From NCBI GenBank assembly GCA_934045905.1, contig OW203773.1:18153246-18217245 (forward strand): a stretch of DNA of 64,000 nucleotides, given 5' to 3'. The notes under the pieces are model-generated. The model saw only the letters and a program-made list of their open reading frames with translations. It did not search any database and was not told where the DNA came from. A program made the position numbers and the translations under genes. Source of the DNA: Leuctra nigra (Eukaryota; Arthropoda; Insecta; Plecoptera; Leuctridae). Shown piece by piece: positions 46,653 to 59,151 of this stretch. Numbering within the stretch: the stretch's first letter is position 1; the number at the start of each line of letters is the position of its first letter.

Positions 46653-47582
46653 ATATGTGGAGTAAAGATGTAAAAAATTAGTGCATTTGTGATACCTTTC
46701 GTGAAAATTGGTACCCTTACTAATTCGAGTATGAGGAATCCAACAATCAATGGCACCAACCTGAGTAATTAATACTTTCTGCGTAATTAGCATAATTAGC
46801 TAATTAATAAAATCGACATAAAAAATTACTTTATTATATAATGTGGTCATTATGAGTATCCATCGAAAGCTCGTCATGTCTACAATCCATATAAATCATT
46901 AAAAGTTAAATTTTTTCATTCACATAATAATTAACCGTATAATTAATTATTTTATAAAAATCGCCATTTAACAAAAAGCTTAAAATGACCCTCTCAGATT
47001 TTGATAAAACTTGGTAGCATCAGTCACAAGCCCAAAGTTTAAAAAGACGAATCTTCCGACTTGAACGGCGTAAAAGTCAGAACAGTTCAAGTGAAGGAAT
47101 GGAAACCAAAATTTCGATTATTTGAGGGCCTGGAAATCCAAAAGTACTCAAAAATGGACAAACCAATATATACGTATGTTTTACTTTGGGCTTGTGACTA
47201 ATGCTACCAAGTTTTATCAAAATCTGAGAGGGTCATTTTAAGCTTTTTGTTGAATGGTGATTTTTATAAAATAATTAATTATATACGGTTAATTATTATG
47301 TGAATGGAAAAATTTAACTTTTTATGATATGGATTGTAGACATGAGGAGCTTTCGATGGATACTCATAAAGACCACATTACCTATATAATAATGTAATTT
47401 TTATGTCGATTTTATAATTTATGCTAATTTTGCTAATTACTCAGAAAATATTAATTACTCAGGTTGGTGCCATTGATTATTAAATTCCTCATACTCGAAT
47501 TAGTAAGGGTACCAATTTTCACGAAAGGTATCACAAACGCACTAATTTGCCATTATATAGGACATCTTGACTCCACTATATA
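46653..47582. mobile_element. Large foldback element, about 930 bp
   Basis: Arms of about 390 bp (46653-47045 and 47185-47582) that match along their length at about 90% by eye, with a 140-bp spacer. Ends GTGGAGT.AAGATGT. No ORF. The arms could form a very long hairpin RNA if transcribed. Confidence 0.85.
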
Positions 47583-50030
47583 GGTATTTCAAGATTTTGA
47601 AAACTTTACTACTTAGTGAAACTTTTCATGACATTTCAAAAGTTACTTGATTTTTTCTCACATCATTATTTTAATGGCAAAAGTCATGTTTTTTGGTGAT
47701 TTATTAGTATTACCAAACATACAGACACTAATAAGCATAGTAAAGTTGTTACACAAAATCTCAAGTTTGTATTGTAACTGTACCTGTAACTGTATGTATA
47801 TTCAAACTGTAACTCAGTTTGTAACTGAGTTTGTATACATGAGGTACTTATTGTCGAAAAAAAAAAAATCTTCACTAAGAGAAAAAAAGTAAAATATTTC
47901 ATGAAAAGCTAGAAAAATTACAAAAAACATGAATGTTTCAGTAAAGAATGGAGTAGCCAGCGCCCTTACGAGAGCTTAGTACGACATTGAGCAATGTCAA
48001 GTTCAAGCGAGTGACATTTCGACGTGCTAACTATTCATGGACGCTGTCTCTTGTAAAATAATGAGGTTCTGTTATGCAAATATTTCAGGTAGGTATGTTT
48101 TAGTACATTCTGATGGCTATTTGTGATGCAAAAGGTTCATATTGTTTGAGAGTAAACGTGTTGCATTGCAAATGTATTTACAAAATGCCTAAAACTGCTA
48201 AGAACATGGAGGAAGGCGGCAGGCACACGGAATCCGACCGAGCCAGCGAGGTATTTTTAGATACCTACTTGCGACCGCTAATCATTTAAAATGTTTGTGC
48301 ATCAGACATTTATTATGTCACTGATCTGCGCTTACTTCACACATTTCTAGGAATCCCTGTTTAACACAGGACACACTGTCAAGTTACTCCCCGCTATTTC
48401 GATCATGCACGCAGCACGAACAGCAGAGAGGCAAGTAAGGTCATGACAGCTGTCAGATAATGATAGTGTTTCTCTTCACACTGCTTTCTGCTTTTACTTG
48501 ACAGTGTGTCCGTGTTTTAGTAATAGTACTTAACTAAACTGACCTGTTTGTTATAGTCCGTAGAGTTGTTGAGATAAAATCTCTCTTCGGACCAGACTGA
48601 CAGGAGTCCGCTGACAGGAGTCCGGAGAGTGCAGCGGCTTTGAGATTTGACTTTCTGCTGAAAAACGCAAGTAACAAACAGCTATAAAAATGTTCTGAAA
48701 TCTTAAACAATCCAGTAAAAAGGTAGACCTACATGTTACTTATTATAGACTAATGGATTCAAAATGACTATAGGCAACACTTCATACAGATGAGCAGAAA
48801 GTGGGTGAAAATAAGGGATGTTAAACTGACCATATAATAACCACTGCAGTTGACCTATAAACAAAGCTAGAGCCATACAGAGCTAAATAATTCCGACAAA
48901 ATAACAGCAAACTGTTAACTTGATTGCCATTTGTATCAACTAAACTAAACTAAAGCTCAACCAAAACGTAACCTCCAACAACACTGCAAGACCAGCTGAT
49001 AGCGTAACTTCCACATAGCTCTACAAGTAGCAACCATTATACAAAATTATTTGTTAAAATACTAACATTGTATGTGTTCTTACTTCAAGCACCTTTTATT
49101 AATATTTCATCTGCTTCATTACAACGATACAAAACAAATATTTAGTCAGCTGTCAGATACAATCATAGAGGTACGCTGGCTACAACTACAGCAGTGCCAA
49201 TATAAAAATCAAAATTCCCTAGGCTGCCGCGAAATATTTGAAGATGAACGATATTAAAAAAAAAATCTTTGGCAAAATTTTTACGTGAAAAATATTTAAG
49301 TGGAGATAGCCGCGAAGGATTAAAATGCAAAATTGTATCTACACAATTGTATATATTTTACGTAAATTTTTCTTCAATACTATCCAAGATAATTGACTGA
49401 AACTGTGCTCAACTTTTGTAAATTACGTAATGGATAAAATAGACATTGGTGGAAATCACACTTTTATAGCTTTAAAATAATAATAATAATAATAAAAAAA
49501 AAAAATCTTCTAACATATTTTTGTGAATAAAATTTTTAAGAATTATTTATGAACCAAATATTTACACCACATACACCATTGAGGCATATTCTTTAGTATT
49601 ACACAATCAGCAAGCTTGACGAGAAAAATTGGTTAAAGAAAAAATACGAGAAAAATACGAGAAAAATTTACCTAAAGTAAATATTTTTTAAATGTGAGAA
49701 ATCAGCGTAAAAAAATTTTCATTAAAATAATAATGTCACACTATAAAAAGGTTGTTTACTTTGACAGAAAAAGGCACTGAAAAAGGCCAATTGAAATTTA
49801 TTACAGAAATGCAACAAAACATAAATAAATCAATTAAAATTAAAATCAACAAAATATCTGTCTTCGATCAAAAGTTATGTCAAATAATATCGTCGTTCGT
49901 GTCAGAATAAATTGAGAAGTTGTCGTATTTTTTTTATGATGAAAATTTTTAATAACGCGATTTTTTTCTGGATTTATATTTTAAAAAATTTATAAAAAAA
50001 TAAAAAAATATATAATTTTTTTGTTACGAC
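47583..50030. other. No certain gene; one short coding-like stretch
   Basis: 48185-48286 is open from ATG with a coding-like start (MPKTAKNMEEGGRHTESDR) and a possible donor GTATTT after 48250, but no partner exon is recognised. The rest is AT-rich with the direct repeat GACAGGAGTCCG at 48599-48623. Confidence 0.3.
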
Positions 50031-50329
50031 CTGGGGGGTCATTCCTGTACGTTTTTAGTCTCTTAAGTTAGGTATCGTATCGTAACTTTTGTTTACTCTA
50101 ATGTTAACGTCTTTAACAACGGTTGCTGCTCTCTTAAAATTTAAGATAGAGAGTGAAAATGCGTACAGGAATCACACCTGGGGGGTCATTCCTGTACGTT
50201 TTTAGCCTCTTAAGTTAGGTATCGTATCGTAACTTTTGTTTACTCTAATGTTAACATCTATAACAACGGTTGCTACTCTCTTAAAATTTAAGATAAGAGA
50301 GTGAAAATGCGTACAGGAATCACACCTGG
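50031..50329. mobile_element. Tandem pair of a 147-bp MITE
   Basis: Two units start at 50031 and 50178. Each has inverted ends of the type CTGGGGGGTCATTCCTGTAC and GTACAGGAATCACACCTGG; the units share the end bases and differ at only a few positions. Confidence 0.8.
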
Positions 50330-50391
50330 TCTCTATGTGTTTTTAAGAGGTAAATAAATAATATAAAAAATAAAAAAATATTTTTTTACGA

Positions 50392-50548
50392 CCTGGATGG
50401 TTATTCTTGAAATAGGTAGTTATCACGTCATAAGACTCATAAGAAAGTCATAATATTAACATGGTGAGACTGAGAGATAGGACAAACTTCCTTATGACAT
50501 CATAACTTGGAGTTATGACGTGATAACTTTTTCAAGAATAAGCCCCCT
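50392..50548. mobile_element. Second MITE at a duplicate of the same host site
   Basis: Ends GGTTATTCTTGAAATAG and TTTTTCAAGAATAAGCC, with TTATCACGTCATAA inside. The flanks TACGACCTGG and CACTATGTGTTTAAGAGG repeat those around the tandem pair at 50031. Confidence 0.7.
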
Positions 50549-52767
50549 GATCACTATGTGTTTAAGAGGTAATACTAAAAAAGTATCTCATAATTATAAT
50601 AATATACATTACTATGTGGTGAAAATGACAAGAAGATATAGTGTGAACATTAAAAATTATATAATAAATGCATGATTTAGTACCTACTACTTATCTCGAA
50701 ATTAAAATTCTAGTACGTAAAGAATGGTGGAATAAATGAGACTGAATGGAATTATCAATAAATTAAAAATTATGGAGGTATACAATTTTTTTATTATTTG
50801 GGGAATATGCTGTGAAATTTCTATCTCTATGAATTTAGGTAATACAATATTGAAATTTTGAGAAGATATCAAAAGTTGCTTAAAACTAATACAAAAAAAT
50901 ACAAAAAATATATTTTTAAATTTTTTATTAATTAATTAGTTATTAAAAGATGTATTACGATAAATCCCTAATACTTTTTTATTCCTTGACCTACATTGTT
51001 TATTTTTTATTTTTATGTTCACAAATGATTGGGTTAATGAAGTTGGCATTCCAAATTTACTTTAGTGTAATACTTTAGTTTGCAAAAATATATAAAAAAA
51101 ATCACACTTTTTATTGGTTAGTAATTAACACTTTACCTTATTATTTTAATTAGATGTATTCATTTTATAAACAATAAAAATGCAAATTTTTGTTCATCAC
51201 AAATAACTACACACACCAAAAAAATAATCAGCCTTCTAAGTTGAATCATTAAAAAGAAGTAGGAAATTACAACAGTCAATGTGAAGAAAAATAGTTCCGG
51301 AGATAACAGCATTCAAACTTTAACTATAGCCAAAGCTATATACTACAAACATGCAAAAATTATTTTTTTACAACATAAATAAAATGCTAAAAATTTCCAA
51401 ATTTTGACATAATGTAATTAACAATTTAATCTTAAATGGTAAAAAAACGAAAAATTTCAAAATTTCAAAATTTTCACAGCACATTCTCCTTAATCTGAAC
51501 ATCACAAATAATAACTGAACAGACTGGACGCAGTAAGACTCAAAAACTCGTCTTATTTGCCGGCTTTGGAAATAACTTAACATTGGGACTAGTAGGTACA
51601 CTACTTAAAAACCTTAAATCCAAAATCTAAAATATTATCGAATTGAAAAATGTACACACATTGAAATTTTAAAATGTTTTTTATTTAGTTACGTGGATTG
51701 TAGAATTATGTAGAAAACATAATTTGTTGCCAGTATTTTCGATTTTAATATAATATTGACCAAGTTCCACAGCTTCCATGAAGTAACTTCTTTATCGACA
51801 GGTAACAGGACATAACGACAGCGAGATGTCACAGCATACAAAAATGTAATTCATATGTCACTATTATACAATCAAATTACATACATTTTGGCTGAGGTTA
51901 AAATCAACTTGATGAAAAATATTCATGTTGGTATAACAACGACAATTACAATAATAATAATACAAAAAAACATTTATATAACCCCAAGGAAGGCAAACTA
52001 TATAAAAAGACAAATAGTATAAAAGTTTGCAAAAATATAAAAGTTAAGACTTCACTAACTAGAATATTTAAGAATAATATGATCTCAAAAAGAATCCCCT
52101 GAAAGAAAACTGCCAAAAACACTCAACTAATAAATTATAAATTTACAATCTCATAATTAAGGCGTGAAGAAGTGATATCAAAAATCGGAAAAATTATTAG
52201 CACGTTGATTGACATATTATATTATTTAAACAAAGAAAAAATACGAATGAGGAATCAAATAAATAAAAAAAAACACGCAAATGATGCATTTATTTTAATA
52301 CCTTTCTACGAATTACTGTATTGTCTTGATTTTTTTTTACAATCTTGTTTGGACCGAATTTATCAGTAGATTTTAATATATATTTTATATTATATTATCA
52401 TTTCTTTATATAGAATACACCCCTGGTGGCCCCTTAATTAAATCTACTTTTTAAACAGTATGTACGTTATAACGGATTATTGATACATATGAAGTTAGCT
52501 GAATACTGAACAATTCAGGGGCTGCTTACAAGGTCCGGTCAAATAAAAACAACGTTTATAATAAACAAGGTCAAATCTACATTATTATGGTATTATAGTG
52601 TACAACACACAAACAAAGGATATGTATACTTTTATTGGTCATTTAAATGCATAAAGTGTCACTATAATACTTTAATGAGCACATATTAGAGCTGATGGAA
52701 GGTGAAATATAATCGACAACGAAGAATAACATACATTCTAACTAAAATCACATTAAATCTACTGTAA
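50549..52767. other. No gene seen
   Basis: AT-rich sequence without recognisable repeats, RNA genes or coding signal. Confidence 0.5.
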
Positions 52768-53005
52768 TGGGGTTGTTCACGGAAAACTATTGTAGATGGC
52801 GTTGCTGTCCTAAACGTAATAAGAGCCAATCAAAATGCCGAGAGAGAGCCAAATGGAATGGAAAATGCAGAGCGGAATGGAAGATTTTTAAACCTTGGCG
52901 GGAGTTTCATTCAGAGATCTTGGATTCAGAGACCAACCAATCAGAGAGATACTACTCCATTGCCGCTAGCGCTGCGAGTGAGAGCAAATGGCAGTGAACA
53001 ACCCC
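52768..53005. mobile_element. MITE with TGGGGTTGTTCAC ends (238 bp)
   Basis: TGGGGTTGTTCAC and GTGAACAACCCCA at the ends. A diverged relative with GTAGATGGCGTTGCT and GGCCAATCAA lies at 58694-58795. Confidence 0.75.
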
Positions 53006-53207
53006 ATTAGACAGTGTCCTGCTATAATATCAGTGTAAAACGAAATGTAATCTTTCACGGCCCGATTCACAATAACTCGAACACAACTGTGGCGCTATCC
53101 CGTGGTGAGACGATTTACTAGAGATAGTTCGTAAACATTCTCAACCCGCTTCAATTAAACACTAATTTAGCTGAAAGGCACTATCAGACACATTGTAAGT
53201 CTGCGAA

Positions 53208-53521
53208 TTAATTGTGACGCCTCCTAATATGTTTAATCAGGTATCCCCTATAAGCGGACCTATAATCACAGTTGGTACACCGTAACTCGAATCTAGAATG
53301 TATTTTCTTATGCAAGCCAAGAGCGCTGCTGCTGATGCCAGTGTACGAAAATATCCCACAAGCGTACGGCCGCTCCCCAGAATGCGTGCGCACATGGACT
53401 ACCATGCGGTGATATGTTTATTCCGCAGCCACATTGGCTGCAGTTGTACAACTTTTCTGTCAGATGGCGCAGTTTGTGTAGTTTCAGGTAGCTTTTGCGT
53501 GCGCTTGCTTGATTGCACTTG
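53208..53521 (-). pseudogene. Broken last fingers of ZF-B
   Basis: After the ZF-B stop, finger sequence goes on in two other frames: KCNQASARKSYLKLHKLRH and LYNCSQCGCGIN in one, then MVVHVRTHSGERPYACGI and LRCTNCDYRSAYRGYLIKH in another, ending in TAG or TAA near 53208. Two frameshifts, near 53527 and 53405, separate these from the main ORF. It is a decayed 3' end of the gene, unless the shifts are sequencing errors. Confidence 0.75.
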
Positions 53522-56500
53522 TCAAATTTGTTTCTCACCATTATGGGACATGATGTGTTCAGCCAGGCTGTTTCTTTGTGAGAATGTAGAGGAGCAAATG
53601 TTGCATTTGAAAGACATGACTGTAGAATGTATTCTGTTATGCCTGGCAAGATGACTGCTGGTGATTGAAGTGTACGAGCAAATCCCACAAGCGAACGGCC
53701 GCTCGCCTGAATGTGTGCTCCAATGGTTGATCATCGACTCCTTTCTATTCGTTCCAAAGGTACATAGACTGCAGTTGTACAACTTCACTGATAAATGTCC
53801 TAGTTTATGTCTCTTCAGTCTATCCATACGCCTGTATCCATAATTACACTTGTTACACTTATAGGGCATTTCTGCAGAATGTGATATAATGTGGTTTCTT
53901 AGGCCGCTCTTGCAGCTGTATGATAAGGCACATGTATCGCACTTATATAATCTGGCATGTATCTTTTTATGTCTTCTTAGACCACAACTCCGGGCGCTGG
54001 TGTACGAACAAAAATCACAAGCGTAGGGTCGCTCGCCCGTATGTCTCCGCATATGTATCTCTACGCTATGCTTAATATGTGTTCGGTAACCGCATTGGCC
54101 GCATTGGAACTTCTTCTCTGCTGAATGACGTCTCTTGTGAATTGAAAGGTCGCTGGCTATTTTAGATTTGTAAGGACAGATGTCACATGCAAAGTGACGC
54201 TCGTCGGTATGTCTGCGCATATGTATATCTACGTTGTACTTAATATTGGTTTGGTAGTCACATTGGCCGCATTGGAACTTCTTCTTTGCTGAATGACGTA
54301 GCTTATGATTTGAAAGGCTTCTGGCGCTTTTAAATTTGTAAGTACAGATGTCACATGCAAAGCGCCGCTCTCCGGTATGTGTGCGCATATGTCTTTCTAC
54401 GTTCTGCATGATATGTGTTTGGTAGTCGCATTGGTCGCATTGGAACTTCTTTTCTGCCGAATGACTTAGCTTATGAAATGAAAGGGCGCTGACGGTTTTA
54501 GATCTGTGAGGACAGATGTCACATGCAAAGCGCCGCTCTCCGGTATGTGTGCGCAGATGTTCATCAAGGACACTCTTAGCTTGTGATTTAAAGTCGCAGA
54601 GCACGCACTGGAATCGTTGATCTGATTGGCCGCACTCGTGGTTGTCCAGTCCCTCGCTTGTCGCCGATTTAAAGTTACAATCACCACAGACGTACGAGCG
54701 CTCACCCGAATTGACGTGCAAGTGATTCGACTCGTTGCTTACGTCACACTGAACCCTTGAGGAATGACTTGACTTGTGTTTCGCGAGGCTGCCTTTAGAT
54801 TCGGTCTTAAAGGAACAGACATTGCATGAGAAAAAAATGTCTCTGGTGGAAACAATCGGAACTAGCTCTTGGCTTGGGTCTGTTTGAGCGTCAATTCTAG
54901 AAACTTCTGCGCCTTCTTCTAATTTCATTGGGACTTGAAACACGTCACTGTCGGCAATTCTTGTCGGGGTTTGTTCTAGCAAGTAATCTTCTAACGGCAT
55001 GATGGATGTTTCTGTCACTACGTTGTACTTTATATCGATATCTTGAGAACATTCCATTTCCTTTCGTTCCGTCTTCACAAATGTATCGTTGGAAGCCCAC
55101 AGACGGTCCATCACTGTCTCGTCCATTATCTGCAACAAACAATTATAAACATACAACGACTACACGAAATTGTCAGTAGTATTGGCAGTAATTGTCGAAT
55201 CTAGCCTAGGATTGTATGATAGCCTAGGATTGTCTTCATTAGAATGTAGAGCATTGCGTAATTGTAATTTGAAAATTCATTATGTTGTGTTGTAAACTTG
55301 TTTTTAAAGGTTCAATATCTCGAGGAACTATAATATGACAATATTGAAACCAGCGCGGGTGAAACAATATAACTTGAGCACTTGATCAGCTACATCTCAC
55401 AGGCATCGTATTGATGTCTGAGATGCGTCATTGTCTTCCTTGAAGATGAACGAATTGCGTGATACATAATGTGTGACGTTTTATTGAATGATTCGAGGTA
55501 TTTTCGGCTGTTTTAAAAGCTCGACATTTCCTTTATCACACACATGGTTTTCAAGCGCACTTAGCGTGCCCTTCCCTACAAAGCTATTACCTGGCAGCTA
55601 TCTTCCCTTCAATATCCCTTCAATTCCTTCAATACTTACACAGGACTTGCTGCGCACACTATGGGAGTTTCAGAAATATTAAAATGTATTCAGACTCCAT
55701 CCCACTTTACCTGCCAGCTAAGTGGCGTAAAATTCAAGAACCATGGCAAAGATTTTATCACTTTCGTTTGCCAAACACAAAACAAGGGGTTTTTCAAGAA
55801 ATCAGTAAAAGTGAATTAAAGCTCCTCAAAGACAAAATAAAAATGATTGCTGAACAAATTTCACTGAGTGCTGGAACAATAATGATTGTTATTATCACAG
55901 AAATGAGAGATCACCTATACTAGAGTGAAACAAGAAGATCGCTTGCACTGACTTCTAGTGTGATCTAATGTTTTTCAGTAAATTATAATCCCCATAAAAA
56001 ACACTCCGTGTAAAAATACCAGCCAAGTCTCTTCAATTAAAAAAAAATAGAAGAAATCTAAAAATTCAGCACTGAAAAGTAGTGATATCAAAAAATTGGC
56101 CAAGTCAAAACTTTTCAAAAAATACTTGGCGCATCGTGCATATAAATAGTATAGAAGTAGGCAGGAAATGAATGTACTCATCTACACATGTCCTAAAAAA
56201 ACGATGCGCCAAGTATTTTTTGAAAAGTTTTGACTTGGCCAATTTTTTGATATCACTACTTTTCAGTGCTGAATTTTTAAATTTCTTCTATTTTTTTTAA
56301 TTGAAGAGACTTGGCTGGTATTTTTACACGGAGTGTTTTTTATGGGGATATCACTCCTTTTTTCAGTTTATTATTACAACTTGTAACATATTGTGGCACC
56401 AAAGATTATAATTCTTTTAAAAAATAAGATTTTGTGATTTGGTTGCTAAGAAAAGTTGTGCTTGTTACTGTGTTAATGCTATAAATAATATGTTACAAAG

Positions 56501-57735
56501 TATAGCAAAAGTTTCGTTCCAATCGGTCCAGCCGTTCTCGAGTTACGGCATCACTTCCGGTTTTAAAAATGGCGGTTGACATCACTGCCACCTAAAATTT
56601 GTATCTATAAATGTTATGTAACATTATAAGCCTTCTGAATATGTAGTTATTGATATAAGAGATGATTTTAGTCAGATTTATCATTTTTATGACGTCATTT
56701 CCGGTTTAGATTATAGAACATTTCTTCTTTCACTATTGGTATTCCTTATAGATGACCTTATAAATCGAATGGCGCTAATTTCGTTCTAATCGGTCCAGCC
56801 ATTTTTGATATATGACGTCACTTCCGGTTTAAAAATGGCGGCACAAAAAATTTATAAGAACAAAGGTATCATCAGACGCCAAAAGTGCACATGTGGTAAA
56901 ATTTTCATATCGATCGGTTCAGCCGTTTAGGCTGTGGCGGTGATAGCAACGTTTCCTGATATCTGAATCTGAATCATCATCATCATCAGATAGCTTTTAA
57001 AAGGGGTGTAATTTCACTGTTTTCACGGCCCTCTAGCACCCAAACGGCATAACGTATTGTTCCCAAATTTGGTATATGTTGTCAGGTGGGCCATAGCTCG
57101 AAATTAAGGTATTTCGCAACAATGTGAGATTTCCCAATTTTGAGATCTGCAGTAGGCCGAAAATGCCATGTTGTTGCTTAAAGTAAAAGTGTTTGGTCTG
57201 CTCCTCAGTTTATTAGGCATTTACGGTATGTTGAGTGAGTGTGAGTGTATAGTACGACTTGGCTGGGTGGAGCGACCGCTCCACTAGATATTTGAGAAAC
57301 TATTTTTCGTTTTGCCGAGTGTAAATTAGTGTAAAAATGTCTCTGAATGATGAGAATAAAAGAATTTTACCTCAGTTTGACTATCAAATTACTTATGTCA
57401 GGTCAGATTGTACGTGAGACCCCATCAACTAAAGACTACCATTCTCATCTAATCATGTTGAATTTAGTATCAAGTTGTAAACGTTTCGCCTTCAACACTC
57501 ACCTCAGTATCTACGGAAGGCAGAGCTGTGAAAGGATCTGATTCTTGATTCAAATGAACCGAGGAGGTTGCTGAGTGAAGATCTACGTCCATGGTAGGAT
57601 CTTCTGGTAGAGAGACGTAATGACGGTCGAAAGTAAGTTCAGGTTTCACGTCGATTGGGTGTTCTTCGATCTCTATCTTAACAGTTCCTTCCATAGCCGA
57701 GCTAGAAGGTAGATAGTAGCTCTTAGCATCTAATT
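53522..57735 (-). CDS. C2H2 zinc-finger protein ZF-B (two coding exons, 599 residues)
   Basis: Exon 57503-57735 carries the ATG (57694) and ends GAG|GTGAGT; exon 53522-55129 begins after TTGCAG. Both are phase 0, exactly as in ZF-A. The N-terminal exon (64 residues) matches ZF-A closely (MDVDLHSATSSV, ESDPF.ALPSVDTE). About 15 C2H2 units follow from about residue 165, mostly with TGERRFACDIC linkers; the second unit (HECGQ) has no final His. The protein is predicted to bind DNA in the nucleus. The present stop follows HNGEKQI and comes from a frameshift; about 100 residues of finger sequence lie beyond it. The 2.4-kb intron holds element Y and a MITE remnant, whereas the ZF-A intron is 565 bp. 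Confidence 0.87.
55840..55975. repeat. Remnant of the Tc1/mariner-type MITE
   Basis: Matches 44770-44880: TTATTATCA..GAAATG.GAG.TCACCTA, CTAGAGTGA and GATCGCTT..ACTGACTTCT. The termini are gone. It lies in the ZF-B intron next to element Y. Confidence 0.65.
55989..57287 (+). mobile_element. Composite palindrome-plus-hairpin element Y, copy 2
   Basis: 1299 bp, uninterrupted. It starts TCCCCATAAAAAACACTCCG, has a palindrome (arms 55989-56135 and 56200-56349), then a body with three spaced units containing CCGGT..AAAATGGCGG, TATGACGTCA and CGTTC.AATCGGTCCAGCC, and ends in the hairpin GTGGAGC-GACC-GCTCCAC (57267-57284) and TAG. No ORF. The opposite-strand copy is at 11684-14034. Confidence 0.75.
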
Positions 57736-58410
57736 CTGAAATTAAGAAACAAATACATTTCTTTATATTAGAAGCAGAAGGCTGGAAGTCAATTTCAATG
57801 ATTCTTAAAAGGGTGAATAATACCTTTACAACATTTATAATATTATGTGCGCTTTCGAACAATCTTAATATTAATTGTATAGTGAAACAAGTCGTATATT
57901 GGTGAACAAGGTAAGATAAGGGTTGGGTTATGAAAATTTCCATGAACAATTTTCAATTATTTAAAATAAATACATTATTCTTTTCTGTAAATATTTTATA
58001 TTATTTTTGGCTAAACTTGACGTTTGAGGTGTAACCTGATTTGACATATGACGTAATTTGACGTAATTTATCTGTGAACATTTCCACACTCATAAGTCGC
58101 TAGAATGGTAGGTAAATTATGGTGAAAGCAAGGTCCTTAGGTGAAAATTAATCGAATTACAAACCTTGAAAAGTTTCATGAAAATTTACACAAAAGAAAT
58201 CTCATGAAATTTCCATCACGAGGTAAGATAGCTTAAAAGAAACAATTTTCACAATCTCATTTGTGTAAAAAAAAATCATTTGGTTCAAGCGCGAGCGATT
58301 TTATCGTGTGTTGCAGGCATATTTTTTTTGATACGATTGGAGACGAAATGGGTTGACGAAATAATTTGAAATTATAATCATGAATATTTTTTCTTCTTCT
58401 TTGTAACTAG
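57736..58410. other. Upstream of ZF-B; one MITE fragment
   Basis: The ZF-B acceptor TTTCAG at 57736 implies a non-coding exon further up, not located. 58312-58384 matches one arm of the MITE at 19856-20208 (GATACGATTGGAGACGAAAT). Nothing else seen. Confidence 0.5.
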
Positions 58411-58677
58411 TCCATAATGATATTGATTGTGATTATTTAGATCTTAGTTCACGATAAATTATAAACAAGACAATTCTTTGAACTTGTACGTAAACTTATT
58501 TATTATTTATTAGATAATACAATATTTCGTCCTGTTTCACAGGACTTCTTCAGGTAGTTTGAAAAAAGTTTTAAAAGTTTTTTCAAACTACCTGAAGAAG
58601 TCCTGTGAAACAGGACGAAATTGTATTATCTAATAAATAATAAATAAGTTTACGTACAAGTTCAAAGAATTGTCTTG
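58411..58677. mobile_element. Short palindromic Penelope-type element with hammerhead-like cores
   Basis: 267 bp flanked by the 11-bp TTTGTAACTAG (58400-58410 and 58678-58688). From 58463 to 58680 it is an almost perfect palindrome centred at 58571. Each arm carries CTACCTGAAGAAGTCCTG, loop TGAAA, CAGGACGAAA: core, extra A and stem II of a hammerhead. The left arm (minus strand) ends GAAATATTGTA, with ATAT as a possible stem III; the right arm has lost AT. No ORF. Confidence 0.75.
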
Positions 58678-59080
58678 TTTGTAACTAGTAAAATGGGCGT
58701 GTTCATGCAAAACTAATGTAGATGGCGTTGCTATTGCAAACACTCTAAGGGCCAATCAAGGCACGCATTCCACAATGGGGCGAGTTGGGCGTGTGACATC
58801 AATATAGGTTTTACGGGTTAAATCAAAGAAACATCATTATCAATTATCAATTTTTTTCACATTGCAGTTGGTATTTATTAACATTCACCTAACTGAGGGA
58901 ATCAGTAAAAACCATATATCATACATATGCGCACTCATCTGCTTATGAGAATACCAAGTCGAATGAAGTTAGTCAGTTGTCAAACGTGGATGAAATTCAC
59001 GGTCTTCTGACCCTATCTTCAAAAAATCGGTAAGTTGCTAACGCAGCTTATATTGGAACACAGCCGCTGCAATGTGAACT

Positions 59081-59151
59081 GCCTCGATAGCTCAGCTGGT
59101 AGAGCATCTGACTGGATATCGGAAGGTCGTGGGTTCGGGTCCTACTCGAGG
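59081..59151 (+). repeat. tRNA-derived SINE head (copy 2)
   Basis: GCCTCGATAGCTCAGCTGGT with A box, B box GGGTTCGGGTCCT and acceptor end CGAGG; followed by AAAATCTTTTCACATTGCAG. The leader TATTGGAACACAGCCGCT at 59050-59067 is shared with 41666-41823. A detached tail of the same family is at 58848-58905. Confidence 0.65.
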
